Shown here: piece after piece, positions 7,419 to 15,516 of the stretch | Layout of the letters: each line of letters begins with the position of its first letter | Numbering within the stretch: the stretch's first letter is position 1 | Source of the DNA: Lachnospiraceae bacterium OF09-6 | GTDB lineage: Bacteria; Bacillota; Clostridia; Lachnospirales; Lachnospiraceae | Direction: 5' to 3' | Assembly: GCA_003435055.1 (NCBI GenBank) | Contig: QUMM01000010.1 | Span: 1 to 64,000, forward strand | DNA: 64,000 nucleotides | Position numbers and translations under genes: made by a program | The notes under the pieces: model-generated | What the model was told of the DNA's origin: nothing | What the model saw: the letters and a program-made list of their open reading frames with translations, nothing else | The model's database searches: none

Positions 7419-10079
7419 ATGGGTAATAAAACAGAAACAGGAAAAAGAGCATATCTCAGATACACCCTTTGGTTTCTGATTACCGGAGCTTTTGTGTTTG
7501 GCTGGTTTGCAGTCAGCGGCAAATCTATGGTATGGAAGTTTGACGGAGTATATCAGCACTTTAATACGCTGGTATACTACGGCAAATATCTGCGTAAGAT
7601 TCTGCATAGCCTGTTTGTGGACCATAAATTCTGTGTTCCTATGTGGGATATGAGTATTGGCTATGGCGCAGATATTCTGACGACGTTGAATTACTATGCC
7701 ATAGGTGATCCGCTGACTTTGTTGTCTGTACTGGTTCCGGGATCTCTGACGGAGTATCTTTATGCGGCGCTGATTATTCTGCGTTTTTATCTGGCAGGAG
7801 CAGCCTTTACCGCTTATTGCCGCTATCATCAGAATGAAGGAACCGGGGTTTTACTTGGATCTCTGGTTTATGCATTTTCCGGATTCGCCTTATTCTGCGG
7901 AGCCAGACATCCGTATTTTGTGAATCCGATGATCTATCTGCCACTGATTCTGATCGGAATCGATAAAATATTTCGAAAAGAAAAGCCATGGCTGTATGTG
8001 ATCATGGTGGCGGTCAGTGCTGTCAGCAATTTCTATTTCTTTTATATGATAGTATTGATGATGGTGATCTATGCGGTGATCCGCTATCTGATGATCTATA
8101 AAAAAATCCGTATTCGGGAACTGGTGCCATGTTTGGGCACATTTGCAGGCTGGTCTCTGCTGGGAGTCGGAATCTCTCTTCCAGTTTTACTGCCATCAGC
8201 CATGTATGTACTTGGAACCGGAAGAATGTCAGCCAGGAACTATGTGCCGGTACTATATCCACTCGCTCATTATGCCAAGCTGTTGAATGATTTCTTCGGT
8301 GTGGATTATACCATGGCCAGCAGCCGCTATTATACGGTGATGGGATTTGCACCGATTCTGCTGATGGCGCTTCTGGTACTTTTGGTTCGATGGAAAAAGA
8401 ACAGAGAACTGAAAGCGGGCTGGCTGATCCTGACAGTATTACTTCTGATTCCGTTTGCCGGACATATGATCAATGGCTTTTCCTATGTATCTAATCGATG
8501 GATCTGGGCCTATGGTATGCTGTTGTCCTATATTCTGGTGAAGATGTATCCGGAATTTGGAAAACTGGAAAAAAAAGAACGGATGGCGCTGCTGGTGCTG
8601 GGATGTGTAGTGTTACCTGCTGGTGAACTGATTCTGAACCAATATGCGACGCTTCACGGATGGATTGGGATTGGTATGACGATGCTTTTGACTGCTAAAA
8701 TAGCTGATCCGAAGCACAGCTGGCAGCAACGGCAAACAACGGCATTTTTCCTGGTAACTACATTGGTGTCTGTCGCAGCAAATGCGTACTTCCTTTTTTC
8801 ACCGAATCAGACCAATTATATTGGAGATTTCCGGGAACAAGGAGCACCTTATGCCATGTTGACGACACAGGCGCAGAATGAGATCATTCAGGAAATTGGA
8901 GACACAGATACCTTTTACCGATATGACCAGTATGGCAATGTAGCCAGAGAAAATACGGCTATGCAGAATCGACTGTATGGAACCGATTTTTATTACAGTG
9001 TGACGAACAATGCGGTAGCAGAATTCCTGCAGGAGATGGATACATCCAATTCCATGGAACAGATGTATGACGGATTGGATGGACGGACGATACTGGATCG
9101 CCTGACTGGTGTACGATATTTTATTATTAAGAAAGAAAAAGAACAGTACCTGCCTTATGGATATACAGAAAAGGTAGCAGAGAATAAAAAATATGCGGCG
9201 TATCGCACTGATGAGACATTGCCATTTGGATATACCTATAGCAGTGTGATATCTCAGGACAGCTGGGACAGTCTGAAAGTAGTGGAAAAACAACAGGCTA
9301 TGCTGCAGGGAGCCTGGATAAAGAGAACAGGAAACACGGAAGCAGATCTTCCAGAGACCGAACTGAGTTTTTCCGATGTGATACCGGAATATGAGATCAC
9401 CACAGAGGGGGATATCACAATATCTGGCAGCGAGTATCAGGTAAAGGAAAAAGATGCCTCCATTACGTTTCATTATCAGGGAGTGGAAAACTGTGAGACA
9501 TATCTGGTGATTGAGGGACTGGATTATGAGGGAACAGCTACAAAGTTTACATTGAAGATAGACAGAGATAATGTGGAGAAAAAAGGAACGGTCTACACCT
9601 GCCGCAACAGTTTTTACAGCGGAAAAGAAGACTTTCTCTACAATCTTGGATATCATAGTGAAGCATCCTCTGAAGTAACACTGACGTTTCAGCAGAAAGG
9701 TACCTATACCATCGAAAAAATGTATCTTTCGGAACAGCCAATGAATATGCTGGATGAACAGACAGAAGCAAGAAAGGAAGATCAGCTGGAAAACCTCGTG
9801 ATTGGTGATAATATCATAACTGGAGATATCACGCTGGATCAGCGGAAACTGCTGGTATTATCCCTGGCTTACAGTACAGGATGGAAAGCTTATGTAGACG
9901 GGCAGGAGCAGACATTACTGCAGACAAATGGAATGTTCTGTGGGCTGAAACTGGAGTCAGGAAAACACAGAATTGAACTGCGGTATCAGACACCATATCT
10001 GATACCTGGACTGATAGCCGGTCTGTTCAGTATTTTACTTTGTATGGGGATTGCATTACAGATGCGAAAGAAAAAATAA
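7419..10079 (+). CDS. YfhO-family multi-pass membrane protein
   Basis: An 886-residue protein of the YfhO family (GT-C-like fold). Members are linked to glycosylation of lipoteichoic acid or other envelope polymers with lipid-linked sugars. About a dozen hydrophobic helices occupy residues 15-480, with the characteristic early segment FDGVYQHFNTLVYYGKYL. A beta-rich extracytoplasmic region (about 480-855) follows, then a final helix and a basic tail (QMRKKK). It begins 13 bases after the importer operon and is followed 10 bases later by an exported PIG-L deacetylase, so the two probably act on the same surface glycan. Sugar and acceptor are unknown. Confidence 0.82.
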   Translation: MGNKTETGKRAYLRYTLWFLITGAFVFGWFAVSGKSMVWKFDGVYQHFNTLVYYGKYLRKILHSLFVDHKFCVPMWDMSIGYGADILTTLNYYAIGDPLTLLSVLVPGSLTEYLYAALIILRFYLAGAAFTAYCRYHQNEGTGVLLGSLVYAFSGFALFCGARHPYFVNPMIYLPLILIGIDKIFRKEKPWLYVIMVAVSAVSNFYFFYMIVLMMVIYAVIRYLMIYKKIRIRELVPCLGTFAGWSLLGVGISLPVLLPSAMYVLGTGRMSARNYVPVLYPLAHYAKLLNDFFGVDYTMASSRYYTVMGFAPILLMALLVLLVRWKKNRELKAGWLILTVLLLIPFAGHMINGFSYVSNRWIWAYGMLLSYILVKMYPEFGKLEKKERMALLVLGCVVLPAGELILNQYATLHGWIGIGMTMLLTAKIADPKHSWQQRQTTAFFLVTTLVSVAANAYFLFSPNQTNYIGDFREQGAPYAMLTTQAQNEIIQEIGDTDTFYRYDQYGNVARENTAMQNRLYGTDFYYSVTNNAVAEFLQEMDTSNSMEQMYDGLDGRTILDRLTGVRYFIIKKEKEQYLPYGYTEKVAENKKYAAYRTDETLPFGYTYSSVISQDSWDSLKVVEKQQAMLQGAWIKRTGNTEADLPETELSFSDVIPEYEITTEGDITISGSEYQVKEKDASITFHYQGVENCETYLVIEGLDYEGTATKFTLKIDRDNVEKKGTVYTCRNSFYSGKEDFLYNLGYHSEASSEVTLTFQQKGTYTIEKMYLSEQPMNMLDEQTEARKEDQLENLVIGDNIITGDITLDQRKLLVLSLAYSTGWKAYVDGQEQTLLQTNGMFCGLKLESGKHRIELRYQTPYLIPGLIAGLFSILLCMGIALQMRKKK

Positions 10080-10089
10080 GGAGATTAAA

Positions 10090-10839
10090 ATGAAAGAAAA
10101 AACGAACGATAAAAACAGAGTGGAAAAAGCAGTTGTAAAGCATATGCGAATGCTGACAATGTTGTTGATCCTGGTGCTGGCTATGGCAGCACCGGTTAAT
10201 GCAAAAGGCGGAACCAGATTCCTGACAGCAACACGTATTACGAAAACGGTACTGGATAAACTGGATCTGGAGAATATAGATAAGGTCATGATCGTGGCAC
10301 ATCCAGATGATGAGATGCTCTGGGGAGGCATGCATCTTATTCAGGATGATTATTTGGTAGTCTGCCTGACCAATGCCAATACCAGAAGATATGGAAAGAC
10401 CAGAATGCGGGAATTTAAAAAAGTGATGGAACAGACAAATGACATCGGACTGATGTTGAACTATCCAGATTACAGCAGCACGGGAGGAATCGATAACTGG
10501 ACATCCTGTTCGAAGCGCATGCAGGAGGATCTGAATACATTACTGACCTATAAGAACTGGAAGGAAGTAGTGACTCATAACAAGCAGGGAGAATATGGAC
10601 ATAAACATCATAAAAAGACACACCGCTTTGTGACCAAAGCTTTTAAGAAAGCAGGGCTTACCGGCGCAACATTGAAATATTTCGGAAAATATCATAAAAA
10701 AGGATATAAAAAAGCATCTGTTTATACAAAAGCACAAATTCAGAAAAAGAAACGGATTCTCAGTACTTACAGAAGTCAGAGAAGTATCTATACATTTGGA
10801 CATATGAATCCATATGAGAACTGGACAACAGCAAAATAG
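10090..10839 (+). CDS. PIG-L family deacetylase, exported
   Basis: A 249-residue zinc-dependent deacetylase of the PIG-L/LmbE family, which removes acetyl from N-acetylglucosamine-type sugars. The metal motif AHPDDE is at 70-75, and a histidine-rich second motif GEYGHKHH starts at 167. Residues about 20-38 form a hydrophobic segment ending VNAKG, so the enzyme is exported or anchored outside. The start at 10090 follows AAGGAGATTAAA; an in-frame ATG 39 bases upstream lies within the preceding gene and lacks a site. The C-terminal third is very lysine-rich, which would favour binding to anionic wall polymers (inference). Confidence 0.82.
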   Translation: MKEKTNDKNRVEKAVVKHMRMLTMLLILVLAMAAPVNAKGGTRFLTATRITKTVLDKLDLENIDKVMIVAHPDDEMLWGGMHLIQDDYLVVCLTNANTRRYGKTRMREFKKVMEQTNDIGLMLNYPDYSSTGGIDNWTSCSKRMQEDLNTLLTYKNWKEVVTHNKQGEYGHKHHKKTHRFVTKAFKKAGLTGATLKYFGKYHKKGYKKASVYTKAQIQKKKRILSTYRSQRSIYTFGHMNPYENWTTAK

Positions 10840-10851
10840 AAAAAACAAAAA

Positions 10852-10888
10852 ACCGGCTTACCAGAAAATCTGGCTGAGCCGGTCTTTT
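10852..10888. terminator. bidirectional terminator between PIG-L gene and ilvE
   Basis: ACCGGCT(T)ACCAG pairs with CTGG(CT)GAGCCGGT around an AAAAT loop, followed by CTTTTAA on the plus strand and preceded by an A-run that gives a T-run on the minus strand. It sits between converging genes and can stop both. Confidence 0.75.
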
Positions 10889-10904
10889 AAATGTCTTAAA
10901 ATAT

Positions 10905-11930
10905 TTATTTTACTACTTTGATCCATCCTTCAGGAGCTTTGATATGTCCCATCTGGATACCGGTCAGTGTCTCACGAAGCTTCGTAATGACTGGTCCCAT
11001 TTCTTCCATTCCGCTTGGGAAGCAGATCTCTTTGCCGTGGTCATTGATCTTTCCAACAGGAGAAATGACAGCGGCAGTACCGCAAAGACCACATTCTGCA
11101 AAATCTTTTACTTCATCGAAGTATACTTCACGTTCTTCAACTTCCAGTCCAAGATATTCCTTTGCAACATAGATCAGAGAACGACGGGTGATAGATGGCA
11201 GGATACTGTTTGACTTTGGAGTAACTACTTTGTTATCCCTGGTAACAAAGATGAAGTTTGCTCCACCTGTTTCTTCTACCTTTGTTCTGGTGGCTGCATC
11301 CAGATACATATTCTCGGCAAATCCTTCACGATGAGCTTCCATAATTGGGTAAAGGCTCATTGCATAGTTCAGACCAGCCTTGATGTGTCCGGTACCATGA
11401 GGTGCTGCACGGTCATAATCACTGACACGGATGGTGATTGGCTTAGCGCCACCCTTGAAGTAAGGACCAACCGGGGTAGCAAATACACGGAACTGATATT
11501 CACTGGCAGGTTTTACACCAATGACAGCATCACTGCCGAACATATATGGACGAATATAAAGAGTAGCACCAGATCCGTAAGGTGGAACGTAAGCTTCATT
11601 TGCCTCTACTACTTTTACAACAGCATCTACGAATTTATCTTCCGGGAATACCGGCATCTCCAGACGACGGCAGGAATCAGCCATACGTGCTGCATTCAGA
11701 TCAGGACGGAAAATAACGGTACGTCCATCTTCGGTAGTGTATGCTTTCATACCTTCAAAACAGGTCTGAGCATACTGCAGAACACCGGCACATTCAGAGA
11801 TGGTAACAGTAGCGTCTGTAGTCAGACCGCCTTCTTCCCATGCTCCATTTTTATAATTCGCTACAAAACGATAATCTGTAGGAACATAGCCAAATCCAAG
11901 ATTTGACCAGTCGATATTTTTCTTTTCCAT
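10905..11930 (-). CDS. ilvE: branched-chain amino acid aminotransferase
   Basis: A 341-residue class IV PLP aminotransferase that interconverts leucine, isoleucine and valine with their 2-oxo acids, the last step of branched-chain amino acid synthesis. Family marks are CFEGMKAY near residue 57, the phosphate-side segment YIRPYMFGSD, the PLP-binding lysine in HIKAGLNYA (K184), and ETGGANFIFV. Length is normal for the long (eukaryote-like) IlvE subgroup. The ATG follows AGGAGGAAGTTATT on the minus strand. It is monocistronic, with its own promoter and a terminator. Confidence 0.93.
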   Translation of the reverse strand: MEKKNIDWSNLGFGYVPTDYRFVANYKNGAWEEGGLTTDATVTISECAGVLQYAQTCFEGMKAYTTEDGRTVIFRPDLNAARMADSCRRLEMPVFPEDKFVDAVVKVVEANEAYVPPYGSGATLYIRPYMFGSDAVIGVKPASEYQFRVFATPVGPYFKGGAKPITIRVSDYDRAAPHGTGHIKAGLNYAMSLYPIMEAHREGFAENMYLDAATRTKVEETGGANFIFVTRDNKVVTPKSNSILPSITRRSLIYVAKEYLGLEVEEREVYFDEVKDFAECGLCGTAAVISPVGKINDHGKEICFPSGMEEMGPVITKLRETLTGIQMGHIKAPEGWIKVVK

Positions 11931-12000
11931 AATAACTTCCTCCTAATGTATATGGATCACTTCAGCAACACTTTATCTTGCTAAAGAATAGATTGTTTTT

Positions 12001-12029
12001 AGTTTACACCTGAATAAAAAGAGCGTCAA
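12001..12029 (-). promoter_or_regulatory. ilvE promoter
   Basis: On the minus strand TTGACG (12029-12024) and TAAACT (12006-12001) are 17 bases apart, a near-consensus sigma-A promoter about 70 bases upstream of ilvE. No T-box leader fits in the short untranslated region. Confidence 0.7.
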
Positions 12030-12044
12030 GAACTTAAAAAATAA

Positions 12045-12073
12045 TTGACGCAAATAAAAAAAAGTAATACCAT
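12045..12073 (+). promoter_or_regulatory. possible promoter of the saccharopine-dehydrogenase-like gene
   Basis: TTGACG (12045-12050) is followed after 17 bases by TACCAT (12068-12073); an overlapping TAATAC gives a shorter spacer. It faces away from the ilvE promoter, with only about 15 bases between their -35 boxes. Confidence 0.45.
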
Positions 12074-12103
12074 TAATTGATTTAAATATGAGGGGGCATA
12101 ACT

Positions 12104-13357
12104 ATGCGAATGATGTTAGTAGGAGCCGGTGCGGTCGGTGAAAGTATTGTAAAAGTAATGCAGTGGAGAGATCCCAAAGGGATGTGGCTGGAGTATGTGC
12201 TGGTCTGTGACTATGATAAGTCCCGGGCGCAGGAAGTAGTGGATAAACTTCACGGAGATGCCAGATTTGAAGCAGAAAAAGTAAATGCCACAGATCGTGA
12301 AGATATGAAAAACCTGATCAGAACCCATAAAATAGATTTTGTAATGGATGCGGCACCACCATTTGCCAGCAATATGATTTTTGATGCGGCTTTCACTACA
12401 GGTGTTAATTATGGAAGCATGGGCACCTGGTCTGTACCGATGGATGAACCAAAGCTGGGACTGGGGATCGAGAACAGTTATACAGAGCCGATGACAAAGT
12501 ATAACTTTGATCGTCATGAGGCGTGGAAACAGCAGGGAAATATGGCAGTGATCTGCATGGGCATTGACCCTGGCGTGGTGAATGTCTTTGCCAAATATGC
12601 AGCAACGCATCTGTTTGACGAGATGACGGAAGTCCATGTCAAAGATGGCGGCAACCTGACCGTGCCAGGAGCAGATCCAGATGATATCATGTTTGGATTT
12701 AACGTATGGACGGTGCTGGATGAGGTGATGAATCCCAATGTAGAATATGATGCAGAAAAAGGTGGCTTTATCGTAGAAAAAGCCTTTGCCGGACAGGAAG
12801 TATTTGAGATGCCGGATGGCGTGGGACCGAACACACTGGTGAAGGTAGAACATGAAGAAGTCGTGACTATGGCCAGATTTTTAAAGCAGTATGGCCTGAA
12901 AAAAGCAACCTTTAAGATCAGTCTGGATGAGAATCTGATTACGGCCCTGAAGGTACTGGATAAGCTGGGACTGCGCAGCATCCATCCGGTACAGGTGGGA
13001 GACGTATCTGTCATTCCAAGAGACGTGGTAGCAGCCTGTGCCCCGCAGCCAAAAGATATCGGCAGCGAGATGGTTGGAAAAATGCTGGTAGGGGTACATT
13101 GCATCGGAAAGAAGGATGGCCAGGAGAAAGAGTATTTCCTGTATCAGCCATTTGACAATCAGGAATCCATGAAACGCTGGGGAAATCAGGCGGTCACGGC
13201 GCAGACAGGATTTGGTGCGGCCCTGGCTCTGGAGCTTATTGGAAAAGGGATCTGGAAAGAAGCCGGTGTCTATTCACCGGAATACTTTGATCCGGAACCG
13301 TATATGCAGCTTATGGATGAAAGTGGATATGAGTATGATATTATAGATATAAGGTAA
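12104..13357 (+). CDS. saccharopine dehydrogenase family protein
   Basis: A 417-residue NAD(P)-dependent oxidoreductase with the Rossmann motif GAGAVGES (8-15) and the family's C-terminal domain. The family includes saccharopine, homospermidine and carboxynorspermidine dehydrogenases, which reductively couple an amine to an aldehyde; the segment MGIDPGVVNVFAKYAA is typical. The likely role is polyamine or lysine-type metabolism, but the substrate is not fixed by sequence. The start follows GAGGGGGCATAACT. The last codons were altered by the adjoining 142-bp mobile element, whose first bases provide the TAA. Removing the element and one duplication copy would end the protein DISK instead of DIR. 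Confidence 0.82.
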   Translation: MRMMLVGAGAVGESIVKVMQWRDPKGMWLEYVLVCDYDKSRAQEVVDKLHGDARFEAEKVNATDREDMKNLIRTHKIDFVMDAAPPFASNMIFDAAFTTGVNYGSMGTWSVPMDEPKLGLGIENSYTEPMTKYNFDRHEAWKQQGNMAVICMGIDPGVVNVFAKYAATHLFDEMTEVHVKDGGNLTVPGADPDDIMFGFNVWTVLDEVMNPNVEYDAEKGGFIVEKAFAGQEVFEMPDGVGPNTLVKVEHEEVVTMARFLKQYGLKKATFKISLDENLITALKVLDKLGLRSIHPVQVGDVSVIPRDVVAACAPQPKDIGSEMVGKMLVGVHCIGKKDGQEKEYFLYQPFDNQESMKRWGNQAVTAQTGFGAALALELIGKGIWKEAGVYSPEYFDPEPYMQLMDESGYEYDIIDIR

Positions 13358-13495
13358 CTATTCAGAACCCACTGTTCCGCGAGGTGTTTTGGCATGAAAA
13401 TGCCAAAATCCCGAGACATGCAAGTCAAAATCCCATCGCCGAAGGCGATTTTCGATGGATTTTGACTCGTAACTGTGAAGGTACTGAACAGTTAC
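13354..13495. mobile_element. 142-bp MITE, copy 1, with 8-bp target duplication
   Basis: This is identical to 46109-46250. The left end GTAACTATTCAGAACC and the right end (GGTACTGAACAGTTAC, read inverted) match at 14 of 16 positions. GATATAAG occurs immediately on both sides (13346-13353 and 13496-13503), a perfect 8-bp target-site duplication. Inside are a 9-bp hairpin with a GAAA loop (13387-13408), an 11-bp stem (13423-13433 with 13457-13467) and an 8-bp stem at the right end (13469-13476 with 13488-13495). It has no coding capacity. GTAA termini with 8-bp duplications fit mobilisation by an IS66-family transposase (inference); none is encoded in this window. Confidence 0.9.
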
Positions 13496-13613
13496 GATAT
13501 AAGTAAATAAGGAATACAGTTGAAATCCATCTTTTTATAGTCTATAATATGACGCGTAACATTGACCAAACGCATGAAAATGCGCTTTTTTAGAAAATAC
13601 AAAAGGAAACAAT

Positions 13614-14572
13614 ATGGAGACACCGATTCAGAGACTGGACTTTCCCAATCACAGAAATGTCCGGTTATATTGTAAAAGAGAAGATCTTCTGCCATTTTCT
13701 CTTGGTGGGAATAAAGTGCGAATTGGCCAGGCATTTTATGCAGATATGCTGGCAAAGGGAAAAGACTGTATGATGGTATACGGTAACAGCCGTTCGAATC
13801 TGTGCCGCGTACTGGCGAATCTGTGCAGAGCACATCAGATACCATGCTATATGATCTGTTCCAGAGAAGAAGGGGAAGAAAGTGGAATCGAGACCAACAA
13901 CAGCCGTTTGATGAAGTGGCTGGGAGTGGAAGTGATTCCCTGTGAGAAGACTAATATCGCCCAGACAGTGGAAGATACGGTAAATCGTCTGACTGCAGAA
14001 GGAAAGCATCCTTATTATATATTTGGAGATAAGTATGGAACCGGAAACGAAGGTACTCCGGTTCAGGCCTATGTAGACGGATACCGGGAGATTCAGCAGT
14101 GGGAGAAACAGGAAGGCGTTCTGTTTTCTCATATTTTTTTTGCATCGGGCACCGGTTCTACCAGTGTGGACTGGTCAGCGGAAAGATTCTGGAACAGGGA
14201 AGCGAGAAGATTGTGGGCATCTCCATTTCTTCAAGAGAATACGAACGTGCCATGAAAGTGATGCAGACGGGAATACAGGATTATTTTGCCAAAAATCATC
14301 TGGAACTTCCGGTTGATTTTGCGAAGGAGCTTCAGCTGGAGATGGGGTATCGACAGGAAGGCTATGGAAAGTACGATGACCGGATTATGAAGGTGATCCG
14401 TGAGGAGTTCTGCCGCAATGGACTGCCTCTGGATCCGACCTATACCGGAAAGGCTTTCTGGGGCATGAAAGAATACATAGAAGAACATCAGTTGGAAGAC
14501 TGCGATGTGCTGTTTCTGCACACCGGCGGAACCCCGCTCTTTTACGACTGTCTTCCGGGAGGAACGTTATGA
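13614..14572 (+). CDS. PLP-dependent D-cysteine desulfhydrase/ACC deaminase-like enzyme, frameshifted
   Basis: A fold-type II PLP enzyme, about 319 residues when repaired. The N-terminal part has KREDLLPFSLGGNKVR with the PLP lysine, and the C-terminal part has LHTGGTPLFYD, both typical of the D-cysteine desulfhydrase/1-aminocyclopropane-1-carboxylate deaminase group, which act on small (often D-) amino acids. The frame breaks at about 14161: one missing base (ACCAG for probable ACCCAG) would restore GTGSTQCGLVSGK, the phosphate-binding loop. The stop overlaps the glycosyltransferase start (ATGA at 14569), so it belongs to that operon. Whether it supplies or removes an amino acid for surface modification is inference. 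Confidence 0.75.
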
Positions 14573-15516
14573 AATTGATATCAATCGTCATTCCATGTTA
14601 CAACTCTCAGGCCACGATTCGAAAAGTGGTAGAGATGGTCATGGAAGAATTCAAGAAGATGGAGCAGTATGAATGCGAATTTGTACTGGTGAATGATGGC
14701 TCACCGAAGGATGATACCTACGGAGAGATCCAGCGTCTGGGGGAAGATTATGCCAATGTAAAAGGTGTCAATCTCCTGCGCAACTTTGGACAGCACAATG
14801 CGCTGATGGCAGCATTACATTATACATCAGGAGATTATATTCTTGGAATGGATGATGATATGCAGACTCACCCATCTCAGATCAGTAAGCTGATCCATAA
14901 AATGGAAGAAGGATTTGATCTGGTATATGGCTGTTATCCAAAGAAGAAGAATTCTTTCCTGAAAAATCTTTCCAGTAAGATCAATGAGGTATCATCCCGC
15001 ATTCTTCTTGGAAGACCAAAGAATATTGTATCCAGCAATTTCTGGATGATCACCAGACAGGTGAGAGATGAAGTGATCAAGTACGATAGCTTTAATCCGT
15101 ATATTGACGGTATTTTTTACCGTACCACACATAAGATCGGAAATGTGGAAGTGGAACACTTCAAGAGAGAGGTGGGAACTTCTAATTATACATTGAAAAA
15201 GCTGCTGAAGCTGTGGCTGGCTTATTGGAATTATTCTGTGATTCCACTGCGTATTTCTTCCGTATTGGGAGGTATTTCAGCGGCGGGCGGCTTTCTTGCA
15301 GCATTATGTATCATTATTTACAAGATGATCGACCCTACCGTTGTAGTGGGCTGGTCCTCTACCATGTGTATTGTGGTGGTATTTGCCGGTCTGATCCTTA
15401 TGGTTCTCGGAATTATAGGGGAATATCTGGGTAAGATGATACTGATTCTGAACCGTACACCACAGTTTATTGTGAGGGAAACCATTAACATTGCAGACAA
15501 GGATGAAAAACAGTGA
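14569..15516 (+). CDS. family 2 glycosyltransferase, ArnC/GtrB-like
   Basis: A 315-residue polyprenyl-phosphate glycosyltransferase: a GT-A domain followed by two membrane helices. The nucleotide-binding start is ISIVIPCYNSQ and the metal motif is GMDDDMQTHP (around residue 98). The interface segment is REVGTSNYTLKKLLKLW (about 202-218), with helices at about 225-250 and 263-287. This is the ArnC/GtrB architecture that moves a sugar from a nucleotide donor onto undecaprenyl phosphate on the inner leaflet. Start and stop overlap the neighbouring genes (ATGA and GTGA), indicating tight coupling with the PLP enzyme and the ATP-grasp ligase. Confidence 0.85.
   Translation: MKLISIVIPCYNSQATIRKVVEMVMEEFKKMEQYECEFVLVNDGSPKDDTYGEIQRLGEDYANVKGVNLLRNFGQHNALMAALHYTSGDYILGMDDDMQTHPSQISKLIHKMEEGFDLVYGCYPKKKNSFLKNLSSKINEVSSRILLGRPKNIVSSNFWMITRQVRDEVIKYDSFNPYIDGIFYRTTHKIGNVEVEHFKREVGTSNYTLKKLLKLWLAYWNYSVIPLRISSVLGGISAAGGFLAALCIIIYKMIDPTVVVGWSSTMCIVVVFAGLILMVLGIIGEYLGKMILILNRTPQFIVRETINIADKDEKQ

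Noticed and set aside
8799..9656. Long minus-strand open frame inside the YfhO gene, and a similar one at 53970-55625 inside the sensor gene
   Set aside because: They lack ribosome sites and recognisable protein features, and run antisense to well-supported genes; they are coding shadows.
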